This document shows, in pieces, positions 1-7,520 of a DNA stretch of 26,323 nucleotides. Made by a program: the position numbers and the translations under genes. Below the pieces are notes generated by a model. It did no database searches and was not told where the DNA came from. It saw only the letters and a program-made list of their open reading frames with translations. The DNA is taken from positions 1 through 26,323 of the forward strand of contig JARHYV010000141.1 in NCBI GenBank assembly GCA_029258495.1, given 5' to 3'. This DNA is from Faecousia sp. (lineage in GTDB: Bacteria > Bacillota > Clostridia > Oscillospirales > Oscillospiraceae). Positions within the stretch are counted from its first letter, which is position 1. Every line of letters begins with the position of its first letter.

Positions 1-261
1 CTGAGGCAGCTCCGGGAGCAAGCCGCCGGCAGGCTCCATCTGCTGGCAGGCAGCGGTGTCAACGCAGGAAATATCCGCCTGATCCACGAGGCCGCCGGCA
101 TCACCCACTTCCACCTGTCCGGCAAGCTTACAGAGCCCGGCCCCATGGTCTTCCGCCGGGAGGGTGTGCCCATGGGTCTGCCCATGGCATCGGAATTTGA
201 CCGGCAGTATACGGACGAAAATGCCGTGAAAGCTGCACTGGAAGTGATCCGTGCTCTGTAA
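1..261 (+). CDS. cutC: CutC family protein, C-terminal part (5' end outside window)
   Basis: The reading frame is open from the first base and ends at TAA 259-261, giving 86 residues of a protein whose start lies outside the window. It reads LAGSGVNAGNIRLIHEAAG, followed by THFHLSGK. This matches the end of the CutC TIM-barrel family, where a glycine-rich strand (GGxNxxNI) is followed by a conserved xxFHxS segment. CutC was named for copper homeostasis in E. coli, but its biochemical role is still unclear. The gene is followed within 25 bases by a strong hairpin. The N-terminal half is not visible, so intactness cannot be judged. Confidence 0.8.
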   Translation: MRQLREQAAGRLHLLAGSGVNAGNIRLIHEAAGITHFHLSGKLTEPGPMVFRREGVPMGLPMASEFDRQYTDENAVKAALEVIRAL

Positions 262-275
262 TACCGCCTATTCCA

Positions 276-316
276 TAAAAAGAAACAGGGAGCGTATCGA
301 TGCGATACGCTCCCTG
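276..316 (-). terminator. Intrinsic terminator between cutC and the DUF1292-like gene
   Basis: A perfect 14-bp stem (286-299 with 303-316) has a 3-base loop. Read on the minus strand it is followed by a T-rich tract (complement of 276-285), so it best serves the proC/DUF1292-like transcript. It may also stop cutC transcripts, but the plus-strand T-run is weak. Confidence 0.85.
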
Positions 317-329
317 CTTTGCATATATG

Positions 330-626
330 TCACATGGTCGGTGCTGCTTTTTCGATTTCCTCGGGGGTGTGGGTGGAGATATAGTTGATGAACCCCTGTA
401 CCACCTTGCGGTCGTTCTCCCCCTCCAGAGGAAGGATCCGGGTTAGGTCGTTGGGGTCATACCGGCAGGCAGACAGTGCCACCGGCGCATCCGTCCCCAG
501 CTGATCCGGAGTATAGAGCATGTAATTTGCTTTGGTTTCCGGGGAATAGAAGGTAAACAAGACCTGCATGGTCACATCCCCTTCCGGGGTGTGCATCACA
601 AAGGTCATCTCTTTTTCTTCACTCAT
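330..626 (-). CDS. Small DUF1292-like protein
   Basis: A 98-residue, acidic, soluble protein with no signal peptide or membrane segment. The pattern of a short beta-rich domain (TPEGDVTMQVLFTFYSPETK, then NYMLYTP) with many acidic residues resembles the DUF1292 family, which is common in Clostridia and has no known function. Its ATG (626-624) overlaps the stop of proC in an ATGA, so translation is probably coupled to proC. It is the last gene before the terminator at 276-316. I assign the family only by resemblance, and I see no catalytic motif. Confidence 0.65.
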   Translation of the reverse strand: MSEEKEMTFVMHTPEGDVTMQVLFTFYSPETKANYMLYTPDQLGTDAPVALSACRYDPNDLTRILPLEGENDRKVVQGFINYISTHTPEEIEKAAPTM

Positions 627-1423
627 TTGACAAACTCCTTGTTCTTTTCATAGGCGGCAATGACCGCCTCCATCATGCAGCTGCGCAGGCCGCCGTTTTC
701 CAGCGCCCGAACGCCCTGAATGGTGCTGCCGCCGGGAGAGCAGACCGCATCCTTCAGCTGTCCGGGGTGCTGACCGCTCTGCTGCACCATGGCCGCCGTG
801 CCCAGCATGGCCTGCGTTGCATAGGTCAGCGCCTTATCACGGGGCAGTCCGCATGCCACGCCGCCGTCTGCCATCGCCTCAAGGATCTGGCAGAAGAAGG
901 CAGGGCTGCATCCGGCGACCGCACTGCCTGCATCGATCAGATGCTCCGGCAGCTGATCAAACAGACCTGCGCCGCTCATCAGCTCCAGAAATTCGTTCAG
1001 ATCTCCCTGATTGACCCGGTCATTTGCATCGTACAGGATCAGTCCCTGCCCCACGCCTGAGGGCGTATTGGGCATGATGCGGATGACGGGATAGCCGCCG
1101 CCAACCATGCCGGAGATATTTTCCATGGTCAGACCTGCCGCCATGGTCACGAGGATGGCGTCGGTGCGAACCTCCAGAAGGGGCTTTAAGCCGGTGAGCA
1201 CCTCTTCCATATACTGGGGCTTTACGCCCAGAACCACAAATTTTGCCTCTTTTGCCACGGACTCGTTGGTGGATGCCACCAGATTGTGAGCTGCCGCAAA
1301 ATCTCTGGCATGCTCCCAACGCTTGGAGCTGACCAGGATCTCCTTCCCCGGTACATTTCTGGCAGCTGCCGTTGCCAGTGCGCCGCCCATATTGCCGATT
1401 CCGATAAAACCTAATTTCGCCAT
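623..1423 (-). CDS. proC: Pyrroline-5-carboxylate reductase
   Basis: A 266-residue enzyme that reduces pyrroline-5-carboxylate to proline with NAD(P)H in the cytoplasm, the last step of proline synthesis. The N terminus carries the Rossmann dinucleotide motif GFIGIGNMGGAL (residues 5-16). The middle contains IRIMPNTPSGVGQG, and the C-terminal dimer domain has the P5CR signature region CSPGGSTIQGVRALE. Length is typical for the family. The ATG is preceded by a good ribosome binding site, AAGGAGCGG. It has its own promoter in the divergent region shared with the aminotransferase and is followed by the overlapping DUF1292-like gene. Confidence 0.95.
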   Translation of the reverse strand: MAKLGFIGIGNMGGALATAAARNVPGKEILVSSKRWEHARDFAAAHNLVASTNESVAKEAKFVVLGVKPQYMEEVLTGLKPLLEVRTDAILVTMAAGLTMENISGMVGGGYPVIRIMPNTPSGVGQGLILYDANDRVNQGDLNEFLELMSGAGLFDQLPEHLIDAGSAVAGCSPAFFCQILEAMADGGVACGLPRDKALTYATQAMLGTAAMVQQSGQHPGQLKDAVCSPGGSTIQGVRALENGGLRSCMMEAVIAAYEKNKEFVK

Positions 1424-1447
1424 ATCAACCGCTCCTTTTTTTCTTTT

Positions 1448-1476
1448 ATCATATCAGCACTTTGCATAAAAAGCAA
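1448..1476 (-). promoter_or_regulatory. Promoter of proC
   Basis: On the minus strand TTGCTT (complement of 1471-1476), a 17-base spacer and TATGAT (complement of 1448-1453) form a good sigma-A type promoter about 25 bases upstream of the proC start. Confidence 0.7.
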
Positions 1477-1486
1477 TCAAATTGCA

Positions 1487-1515
1487 TTGCGCGGCAAAAT
1501 TTCCTGTGCTATACT
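1487..1515 (+). promoter_or_regulatory. Promoter of the aminotransferase gene
   Basis: TTGCGC (1487-1492), a 17-base spacer and TATACT (1510-1515) lie 28 bases upstream of the chosen start codon. The intergenic region carries two divergent promoters in about 110 bases. Confidence 0.65.
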
Positions 1516-1543
1516 CAGTAGCATCTAATGTGAGGTGATGATC

Positions 1544-2737
1544 ATGGTCAATCAGCAAATGCATGAATTGGGCGCAAACCGCTCCTGTATCCGGGATCTG
1601 TTTGAATACGGCCGTCAGCGTTCCGCCGTTGTGGGAAAGGAAAATGTCTTCGACTTCTCTCTGGGAAATCCCTCCATTCCTGCCCCTGCTCAGGTAAACG
1701 AAACCATCCGCACCCTGCTGCACGAGATGGACTCGGTTCAGCTGCACGGCTACACCCCTGCCACCGGCGATTTAGGCGCAAGGGCTGCCATCGCCGAGGA
1801 TCTGAACCACCGCTATCAGGCAGGTGTCCGGCCGGAGGATCTGTTCTTGGGATGCGGCGCTGCGCCGGAGCTTGTCAGCGTGATCCGGGCTCTGGCAGTG
1901 CCGGATGCCGAATTTGTTGCCATTGCCCCGTATTTTCCGGAATACAAGCCCTTTGTCACCTGCACCGGCAGCACCTTTCGGGTGGTTCCTGCGGATATCC
2001 CAGATTTCCAGATCGATCTGTCCGCACTGGAGGCTGCCATCAATGCCCACACGCAGGCGGTCATCATCAATTCCCCCAACAATCCCTCCGGCAGCGTCTA
2101 CCGACGGGAAACACTGGAGCAGCTGGCTCAGCTCCTGACACGCAGCGCCCTTCGGGTGGGTCATCCCATCTATATCATTGCCGACGAGCCCTATCGGGAA
2201 CTGGTCTACGGCGATGCGCAGGTTTCCTTCCTGCCCAAGCTCTACCCCGATACCATCGTATGCTACTCCTATTCCAAATCCCTGTCCCTGCCGGGTGAGC
2301 GGATCGGATATGTGTATGTGCCGGAGCATGCCCACGACCACGATGCGCTCTTTGCCGCCGTGTGCGGAGCCGCCCGGGCATCCGGTCATGTGTGCGCGCC
2401 GTCCCTGTGGCAGAAGACCATCGCCCGATGCGCCCACCTCCGACCGGATCTGAATGCTTACGAGGAAAACCGCCGTCTTCTGTGGCAGGGGCTGAAGGAC
2501 ATGGGCTATGAAACCGCACAGCCCGACGGCGCATTCTATCTCTTCGTCAAAGCCCCCAACGGCAATTCCCGGAAATTCTCGGAGATGGCAAAGGAACTGG
2601 ATCTGCTCATCGTCCCCGGAGACGATTTCGGCTGCCCGGAGTATTTCCGGCTGTGCTACTGCGTGAGCAAAAGCTGCATCCAAAGGAGCCTTCCCCTGTT
2701 CCGAAAACTCATGGAAGACGCAAAAAAGGCACGCTGA
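1544..2737 (+). CDS. Pyridoxal phosphate-dependent aminotransferase, class I/II
   Basis: A 397-residue fold-type I aminotransferase. Visible motifs are FSLGNPSIP near residue 38, the NSPNNPSG loop (176-183), the cofactor-binding DEP (Asp214) and the SYSKSLSLPGERIGY segment, whose Lys245 should form the Schiff base with pyridoxal phosphate. The ATG at 1544 is preferred over the in-frame GTG at 1535 and ATG at 1538, because GAGGTG at 1532-1537 is then a ribosome binding site with 6-base spacing. The natural amino acid substrate cannot be read from the sequence; related proteins are usually annotated as aspartate or generic aminotransferases. Its TGA lies in the loop of the following terminator. 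Confidence 0.9.
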   Translation: MVNQQMHELGANRSCIRDLFEYGRQRSAVVGKENVFDFSLGNPSIPAPAQVNETIRTLLHEMDSVQLHGYTPATGDLGARAAIAEDLNHRYQAGVRPEDLFLGCGAAPELVSVIRALAVPDAEFVAIAPYFPEYKPFVTCTGSTFRVVPADIPDFQIDLSALEAAINAHTQAVIINSPNNPSGSVYRRETLEQLAQLLTRSALRVGHPIYIIADEPYRELVYGDAQVSFLPKLYPDTIVCYSYSKSLSLPGERIGYVYVPEHAHDHDALFAAVCGAARASGHVCAPSLWQKTIARCAHLRPDLNAYEENRRLLWQGLKDMGYETAQPDGAFYLFVKAPNGNSRKFSEMAKELDLLIVPGDDFGCPEYFRLCYCVSKSCIQRSLPLFRKLMEDAKKAR

Positions 2738-2750
2738 TGCGTGCCTTTTT
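2723..2750. terminator. Bidirectional terminator containing the aminotransferase stop codon
   Basis: A 12-bp stem (2723-2734 with 2739-2750) begins with A5 and ends with T5, so it works in both directions. The loop, 2735-2738, holds the aminotransferase TGA. The convergent DHHW gene ends two bases further on. Confidence 0.9.
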
Positions 2751-2751
2751 C

Positions 2752-3855
2752 TTATTTTCTCAGGATACTTGCTGCATTCAGGATCAGCGGACTGTACAAA
2801 AACAGAACATCCTGATCGGTGAAGGTCACATATTCCTTCAAAGCTGCCGGTGCGATATAGCGGGTATCCAACAGGGTGATCTTTGCATACGACTGCGCCA
2901 AAAGCGGTGTCAGGGACGAGCCGAAGGAGTCCCGGAAGACCACCAGCTCCCGATCCGTCTTCGCATGGGGATTGGTGATGGTCTGCACCGCCATGCCGCC
3001 GGACAGGAAGATGTCATAAAGATCCCGGCTGCTCAGCTTGTCCATGTCATAGATCTTGGTGGTCTTACCGGTATCGTAGGAATAAACGCTGCAATCCTCC
3101 CAACCGTCCCAAGTGAGATAGCGCAGGGCATCCGCTTTCATGGGCAGCGCCGCCTGCCCGAAATAGACCCCGTAGAATTCCTTCTCCAGTGTCTGCTCTG
3201 CAAAGCCCTCCGGCACCTCTGCCCCAAAGCTCCGGGCGATGCGCTGTGCCACGGGAACGATCTTGTCCTGTGTCCAGTGGGTGTCGGTGTGGTAGTAGCT
3301 GTCGATGTTCAAAAGATCCGTCACATCCACAAACTCTGCCCAAGGCAGTCCCGACTGCATGGTGTCCAGCAGCTGTGCATAGTCCAGACGCAGCGCTCCG
3401 GCAGGCTCTGCCAGATAATAGCCCTTGTCCGGCACCACGGCAAAGCGGATGCTGCAAGCGGTATCCTTGAGATACATCTGATACAGGTCTTCAAACCGAT
3501 CCACCGCATAGCGCACCATATTGGTCTTCAGCGGATACTCCATTTTGGCGGCATAGCCGTCATGGAGGTAGATGCCGTTGTTGTCCTTTTTCAGCAGCAC
3601 ATCGTAATTGAGATAGGCATTCAATCGGCGGAAACCGTCCCGAATGGGGAACTGATCCACGGCATATTTCCCGAAATCCTTGGAAAATCCGCCGGAAAGC
3701 ACTTCTTTTTGGGTGATCTTCGGGAATTGCGCCAAGGGTCGGCGCTCAGAAACCGAGGTCTTGTCTGCCGGCTTGACCCATGCAAACACCGCAAGCCCCA
3801 GCCAAAGTGCCGCCACAAGCCAAAGCCCTGCATAGCGTGTCCAATTTTTCTTCAT
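2752..3855 (-). CDS. DHHW-family protein, probable partner of MBOAT in surface O-acylation
   Basis: A 367-residue protein with one N-terminal membrane anchor (about residues 8-26, LWLVAALWLGLAVFAW) and an extracytoplasmic domain. It carries YYHTDTHWTQD, whose DTHW (191-194) is the hallmark of the DHHW/AlgX-AlgJ-like group, and VFRDSFGSS (about 307-314), which fits the serine block of an SGNH-hydrolase-like fold. Known relatives help transfer acetyl or other acyl groups from a membrane-bound MBOAT protein to a polysaccharide. It starts 12 bases after the MBOAT stop with a GAGGGGGTGG ribosome binding site, so the two are one operon. The polymer modified is unknown. Confidence 0.85.
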   Translation of the reverse strand: MKKNWTRYAGLWLVAALWLGLAVFAWVKPADKTSVSERRPLAQFPKITQKEVLSGGFSKDFGKYAVDQFPIRDGFRRLNAYLNYDVLLKKDNNGIYLHDGYAAKMEYPLKTNMVRYAVDRFEDLYQMYLKDTACSIRFAVVPDKGYYLAEPAGALRLDYAQLLDTMQSGLPWAEFVDVTDLLNIDSYYHTDTHWTQDKIVPVAQRIARSFGAEVPEGFAEQTLEKEFYGVYFGQAALPMKADALRYLTWDGWEDCSVYSYDTGKTTKIYDMDKLSSRDLYDIFLSGGMAVQTITNPHAKTDRELVVFRDSFGSSLTPLLAQSYAKITLLDTRYIAPAALKEYVTFTDQDVLFLYSPLILNAASILRK

Positions 3856-3867
3856 TTCGCCACCCCC

Positions 3868-5241
3868 TCAGAAACGGAAATACAGGAACGGATTAAAGCT
3901 CCCGTCCACCAGACTTGCCGTGCAGAGCAGCAGCAGGCAAGCCATCACCACCGGCTCGATCCATTTGCCGTCATAGCGCAGCGCCCACTGCTTGACATAG
4001 GGCAGCGAACCCACAATGGCAAGCACCATCACCACGGCATAGCTGCGCAGATAGTACAGGGTTTCCTGCGTGACCAGAGGCACATGCCCCAGACCGAACA
4101 TGCCGCCGATATCCTGAGCTGCCTGGGAAAGCGAGGTGGCATTGAACAGCACAAAGCTCACTGCCACCGCCAGAAGTACATAGCCGTGCCGGAAGACCCC
4201 GGGTATTTTCTGCAGACCGGGAACCAGTTTTTCAAGCAGCAGCAGTCCTGCAAACATCAGCCCCCACAGAACGAAATTCCATGCCGCACCGTGCCACAGT
4301 CCGGTAAACAGCCACACGAACAGCACATTGCGCAGCCACTTGATCCGGCTGACCCGGCTGCCTCCCAGAGGGATGTAAAGATAATCCCGGAACCATCCGC
4401 CCAGAGTCATGTGCCATCTGCGCCAGAATTCCTGCACGGACTTGGAGATATAGGGATAGTCGAAATTTTCCGGAAAATGGAACCCGAAGATCCGCCCCAA
4501 GCCGATGGCCATGTCCGAATATCCGGAAAAATCAAAATAAATATGCAGGCTGAACGCCAATGCATACAGCCAGTAAAACAGCACGGACTTCTCGCCGGAG
4601 TCCCGGAAGACCGCGACGAATGCTCCGAGCTGATTGGCGATCAGCACCTTCTTCCCCAAGCCCATCAGAAATCTGCGCAGTCCCAGACGGAGATCCTCCA
4701 TGCCGGTCTTGCGGTTTTTCAGCTCCCGATCCACATCCACATACCGCACAATGGGGCCTGCGATCAGCTGGGGGAACAGCGACACATAGCAGCCGAAATC
4801 AATGAGATTTTTCTGCGGCTCCACCCTGCCCCGATAGACATCGATGGTATATGACAGGATCTGGAAGGTATAAAAGCTGATGCCGATGGGCAGGGCGATC
4901 TTGGGCAGAGGGAATGCCGTTCCAAACAGGGCATTTACATTTTCAACCGCAAAAACTGCATATTTATAATACCCAAGCATCCCAAGCCCCGTAACCAGTG
5001 ATCCGATCAAAAACAGCCTGCGCATCCTCTGGGTCTTCCCTGCGCCGATGGCAAGACCCCAGCCATAGTGGATCAGGATGGAGATCACCATCAGCACCAC
5101 CAGACGCGGCTCGCCCCATGCATAGAAAAACAGGCTGACCATCAGCAGCCACAGATTTCTCCCCCGAACCGGCAGGCAGAAGTACACCAAAACCACCGCC
5201 GGAAGAAAATAAAACAAAAATTCGATACTGGAAAACAGCAT
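3868..5241 (-). CDS. MBOAT-family membrane O-acyltransferase (AlgI/DltB type)
   Basis: A 457-residue polytopic membrane protein of the membrane-bound O-acyltransferase family. The conserved FYFDFSGYSDMAIG-like segment appears as IYFDFSGYSDMAIG (about 234-247), followed by EFWRRWHMTLGGWFRDYLYI and the catalytic-histidine motif GLWHGAAWNF (His317). Relatives move acyl groups across the membrane for modification of alginate, teichoic acid or peptidoglycan. I choose the ATG at 5241 (MLFSSIEFLF); the TTG at 5262 would sit in the terminator's T-run. The gene lies directly behind the terminator that ends the DUF4358 gene, with little room for its own promoter, and is followed by the DHHW gene. Confidence 0.92.
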   Translation of the reverse strand: MLFSSIEFLFYFLPAVVLVYFCLPVRGRNLWLLMVSLFFYAWGEPRLVVLMVISILIHYGWGLAIGAGKTQRMRRLFLIGSLVTGLGMLGYYKYAVFAVENVNALFGTAFPLPKIALPIGISFYTFQILSYTIDVYRGRVEPQKNLIDFGCYVSLFPQLIAGPIVRYVDVDRELKNRKTGMEDLRLGLRRFLMGLGKKVLIANQLGAFVAVFRDSGEKSVLFYWLYALAFSLHIYFDFSGYSDMAIGLGRIFGFHFPENFDYPYISKSVQEFWRRWHMTLGGWFRDYLYIPLGGSRVSRIKWLRNVLFVWLFTGLWHGAAWNFVLWGLMFAGLLLLEKLVPGLQKIPGVFRHGYVLLAVAVSFVLFNATSLSQAAQDIGGMFGLGHVPLVTQETLYYLRSYAVVMVLAIVGSLPYVKQWALRYDGKWIEPVVMACLLLLCTASLVDGSFNPFLYFRF

Positions 5242-5260
5242 CCTCCATCGCCTCTCTCTC

Positions 5261-5290
5261 AAAAAAGAGCCGCCGCAAGTGCGGCGGCTC
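5261..5290 (-). terminator. Intrinsic terminator between DUF4358 gene and MBOAT gene
   Basis: A GC-rich stem of about 10 bp (5267-5276 with 5281-5290) is followed on the minus strand by T6 (complement of 5261-5266). It sits in the short gap between the DUF4358 stop and the MBOAT ribosome binding site, so it would act as a partial stop inside a gene row. Confidence 0.88.
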
Positions 5291-5305
5291 CTATGTTTTT
5301 ATCGA

Positions 5306-5827
5306 TCACTTGACCACACGGCTGACGCTGCCGCCGCACACGGTGGTGAATGCCTCTACGATCTGATCGGTGGTCACGCCGTACTCGGTGTTCAGCATGA
5401 TGAACATCACCAGATCTCCGCAGACAACTGCCTGCTTTTCGTTTGCCTCTACGCAGACCCACTTGCGGGTGTCGATCTTTTCCATCATGGTATCTGCCAG
5501 CTGATCTGCCTTCTCGGCGCTGTCGCAGCGGGCGATGACCAGAGAATATGCCTGTGCGCCCATCATGGTCTCAGAGGCAGCAGCCTCCTTGATGCCCTCG
5601 GGGGTTTCCACACCCAGCAGGCTTGTGCGCAGGTATTCGTCGTTCAGGTCAATAGGCAGGGTCATAACGGGCAGCTCTACCTTGACATTCTCATAGACCT
5701 TGTCGATCAGCTCAGACACGGTGCCCTCGGGTGCCTTGACGGCATCCTGCTGTCCGCCATTGCTGCCGCAGCCGGCCAGTGCAGCGAACATCATGACACA
5801 GGCCAGGATCATTGCAATTTTTTTCAT
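5306..5827 (-). CDS. DUF4358 lipoprotein
   Basis: A 173-residue secreted lipoprotein. The signal peptide KKIAMILACVMMFAALAGC ends in a lipobox, LAGC, with Cys20 as the lipid-modified residue; a short SNGGQQ linker follows. The rest resembles the DUF4358 family of clostridial lipoproteins, which is often found beside MBOAT and DHHW genes and has no known function. The start at 5827 is supported by GGAGG eight bases upstream and by the ATGA overlap with vanZ; an upstream in-frame ATG at 5842 lies in the ribosome binding site itself. I infer a role at the cell surface from the lipobox and neighbours. Confidence 0.85.
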   Translation of the reverse strand: MKKIAMILACVMMFAALAGCGSNGGQQDAVKAPEGTVSELIDKVYENVKVELPVMTLPIDLNDEYLRTSLLGVETPEGIKEAAASETMMGAQAYSLVIARCDSAEKADQLADTMMEKIDTRKWVCVEANEKQAVVCGDLVMFIMLNTEYGVTTDQIVEAFTTVCGGSVSRVVK

Positions 5828-6276
5828 TGGGATTTCCTCCATACTTGTTTGTTTTTAATTAAATTGTAACCGAGCCAAAGAAGAAACATTCCGGTGACAA
5901 AACCGGATGCATCGATCCAAACATCCAGAAGACTGGATGCACGCCCGGGAACATAAATTTGAATGGTCTCGTCGATACAGGCGCTCACCAAACCGAAACC
6001 CATGACCCCAAGAGGGATGCGCTCATACTCTGTAATGGCAAGACTGCTGCACAAAAGACCCAACAGGGCAAATTCCGAAAAATGTGCCAGCTTGCGGATC
6101 ACAAGATGCACCGTTTCTCCCTCCGGGAGGAAGGGCATCAGCTTATAAAGCATTGCGATCACTCCGCCGCTCATGGCCGACGACTGCTCGCCTGCCATCA
6201 GTGAATTGCCCCAAATAAAAGCAAGGTTCAATCCGATCAGAACCATCAGCAGGATCCGCAGACCCTTTTTCTTCAT
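5824..6276 (-). CDS. VanZ-family membrane protein
   Basis: A 150-residue integral membrane protein with about four hydrophobic segments. It has the two family hallmarks: KLAHFSEFALLG in the middle and DETIQIYVPGRASSLLDVW in the second half. VanZ proteins are linked to low-level teicoplanin resistance in enterococci, but the molecular role is unknown and most genomic homologues are not resistance genes. Its start overlaps the mntP stop (ATGA, 6273-6276) and its stop overlaps the DUF4358 start (ATGA, 5824-5827), so the three are probably translationally coupled. Confidence 0.9.
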   Translation of the reverse strand: MKKKGLRILLMVLIGLNLAFIWGNSLMAGEQSSAMSGGVIAMLYKLMPFLPEGETVHLVIRKLAHFSEFALLGLLCSSLAITEYERIPLGVMGFGLVSACIDETIQIYVPGRASSLLDVWIDASGFVTGMFLLWLGYNLIKNKQVWRKSQ

Positions 6277-6845
6277 GCGATCACCCCTAAATGCTCCAGC
6301 AGGATCTTGACCCCCAGAAGGATCAGGATCAGCCCGCCGGCAATTTGTGCTTTTTTCTCAAATCGGTCGCCAAACACACTGCCGATCTTCACACCAACTG
6401 CCGACAGCACAAAGGTGGTTGCGCCGATCAGCACAACGGCAGTCCGGATCCGGACACTGCCTGCCATCGCCAGAGAGATCCCCACGGCAAGGGCATCGAT
6501 ACTGGTGGCCACCGCCAGGATCAGCATGGTCTTTGGGGCAAAATCCCCGGCATTCTCCGGAGCAGACGGCTCTTTTGAGAACGCCTCCGTCAGCATATTG
6601 ACACCGATGATGCCCAAAAGTGCGAATGCGACCCAATGATCCACGGCCTCGATGGCACCTGCAAAGGAAGAACCGATCCAGAACCCGATCAGCGGCATCA
6701 GTGCCTGAAAGGAACCGAACCAGACGCCGCAGGTCAGCATGCTCGTGCCGTCGGCACGGCTCAGCGTAAGCCCCTTGCACAGGGAAACGGCAAAGGCATC
6801 CATGCTCAGCCCCACCGCCAAAAAGAGCAATTCTCCAAATCCCAT
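6273..6845 (-). CDS. mntP: Putative manganese efflux pump MntP
   Basis: A 190-residue membrane protein made of two related three-helix halves. The paired acidic motifs are visible as GLSMDAFAVSLCKG (Asp16) and TSIDALAVGISLAMAG (Asp117), typical of the MntP/DUF204 family that exports Mn(II) from the cytoplasm. The ATG at 6845 is preferred over the TTG at 6857, because GGGGG lies five bases upstream. It is the first gene of the mntP-vanZ-DUF4358 unit and is preceded by a strong promoter and a roughly 95-base leader. Confidence 0.92.
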   Translation of the reverse strand: MGFGELLFLAVGLSMDAFAVSLCKGLTLSRADGTSMLTCGVWFGSFQALMPLIGFWIGSSFAGAIEAVDHWVAFALLGIIGVNMLTEAFSKEPSAPENAGDFAPKTMLILAVATSIDALAVGISLAMAGSVRIRTAVVLIGATTFVLSAVGVKIGSVFGDRFEKKAQIAGGLILILLGVKILLEHLGVIA

Positions 6846-6940
6846 ACAAACCCCCAAGCCTTTTGATCGGCCCGAGGATCGGCACGCTCAGACACACAGG
6901 GCGCATGCACGATCAGGGTCGGTTCCATACTCTTTTGATT
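6846..6940 (-). promoter_or_regulatory. 5' leader of mntP, possible metal-responsive RNA
   Basis: From the predicted transcription start near 6940 to the mntP start there are about 95 bases, rich in short GC pairings such as CCGA-TCC-TCGG and two copies of GCCGATC. mntP genes are often controlled by the yybP-ykoY manganese riboswitch, but I could not find its conserved GGGGAGUA loop, so I leave this as an unassigned structured leader. Confidence 0.35.
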
Positions 6941-6946
6941 GTGCGT

Positions 6947-6975
6947 ATTTTATCAAAGCAGAAATGCCTTGTCAA
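6947..6975 (-). promoter_or_regulatory. Strong promoter of the mntP operon
   Basis: On the minus strand TTGACA (complement of 6970-6975), a 17-base spacer and TAAAAT (complement of 6947-6952) form a near-consensus sigma-A promoter. Confidence 0.85.
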
Positions 6976-7014
6976 GAAAAAAGGGTCGGCTGTTCCGCTT
7001 AAAAATTCTTAACC

Positions 7015-7050
7015 AAAAAAAGCCGCCATCTTCTGTAAGATGACGGCTTT
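7015..7050 (-). terminator. Terminator of the small P-loop gene
   Basis: A hairpin of AGCCGCCATCTT with AAGATGACGGCT (one mismatch) around a CTGT loop is followed on the minus strand by T7 (complement of 7015-7021). It lies about 20 bases after the stop at 7071. Confidence 0.85.
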
Positions 7051-7070
7051 TATGTAGTATTGTTGTGATA

Positions 7071-7478
7071 TTACAGATACTGCTTCAGGTGGTCGGAAAC
7101 CTCCTCAGGATCGTCGCAGACAGACATGGTGATATTCATGTTGTTTTCTTCTGCAAACTTGGCGCACCAGCTGATGAACTCCTCGCCAATGGCGCGGTCA
7201 TGGCCGATGGTCTTATAGAGGTTGTCGATAAACACACTGGTAATGTCGAAATTACCTGCATGCAGACCACTGAGCAGACCCTTCAGCTTATCAACATTAT
7301 TAATGCCCAGCTCTTCCGAATCAACCAAGCGAACCTTATAGTTGACATCATAAGTCAATTTCTTGCCGTATTCAATGCAGACCAGATCACCGCTCTCGGT
7401 GGCGACTGCATCTTGGATAGCGGAAATCAGCTTCTTAGTTTTACCGGAACCCTTCAGGCCCATAATCACTTTAATCAT
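7071..7478 (-). CDS. Small P-loop NTPase-like protein of unknown function
   Basis: A 135-residue soluble protein that starts almost directly with a Walker A motif, MGLKGSGKTKK (P-loop about residues 7-14). A hydrophobic strand ending in acid, SVFIDNLY, could serve as Walker B. The rest is alpha/beta and acidic, with no further domain. I do not recognise a named family. The ATG at 7478 is chosen for the strong AAAGGAGGAG six bases upstream; upstream in-frame starts lack one. It stands alone between its own promoter (7521-7549) and terminator (7015-7050), beside pgi and mntP. With so short a chain it may bind nucleotides as a switch or be a minimal kinase-like protein; this is inference. Confidence 0.8.
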   Translation of the reverse strand: MIKVIMGLKGSGKTKKLISAIQDAVATESGDLVCIEYGKKLTYDVNYKVRLVDSEELGINNVDKLKGLLSGLHAGNFDITSVFIDNLYKTIGHDRAIGEEFISWCAKFAEENNMNITMSVCDDPEEVSDHLKQYL

Positions 7479-7520
7479 AGGAAACTCCTCCTTTGCTATG
7501 CCGTATTCGGCTGTGTCCAT

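Noticed and set aside
2653..4854. A 733-codon open frame on the plus strand, opposite the DHHW and MBOAT genes
   Set aside because: It has no ribosome binding site, begins inside the aminotransferase gene, and lies opposite two well-recognised genes; it is a mirror frame from high-GC coding.
5824..6276. VanZ protein as a glycopeptide resistance determinant
   Set aside because: No vanHAX or other resistance genes are nearby; VanZ-family genes are common in Firmicutes without any link to resistance.
6846..6940. yybP-ykoY manganese riboswitch in front of mntP
   Set aside because: The conserved GGGGAGUA loop could not be found; kept only as an unassigned leader.
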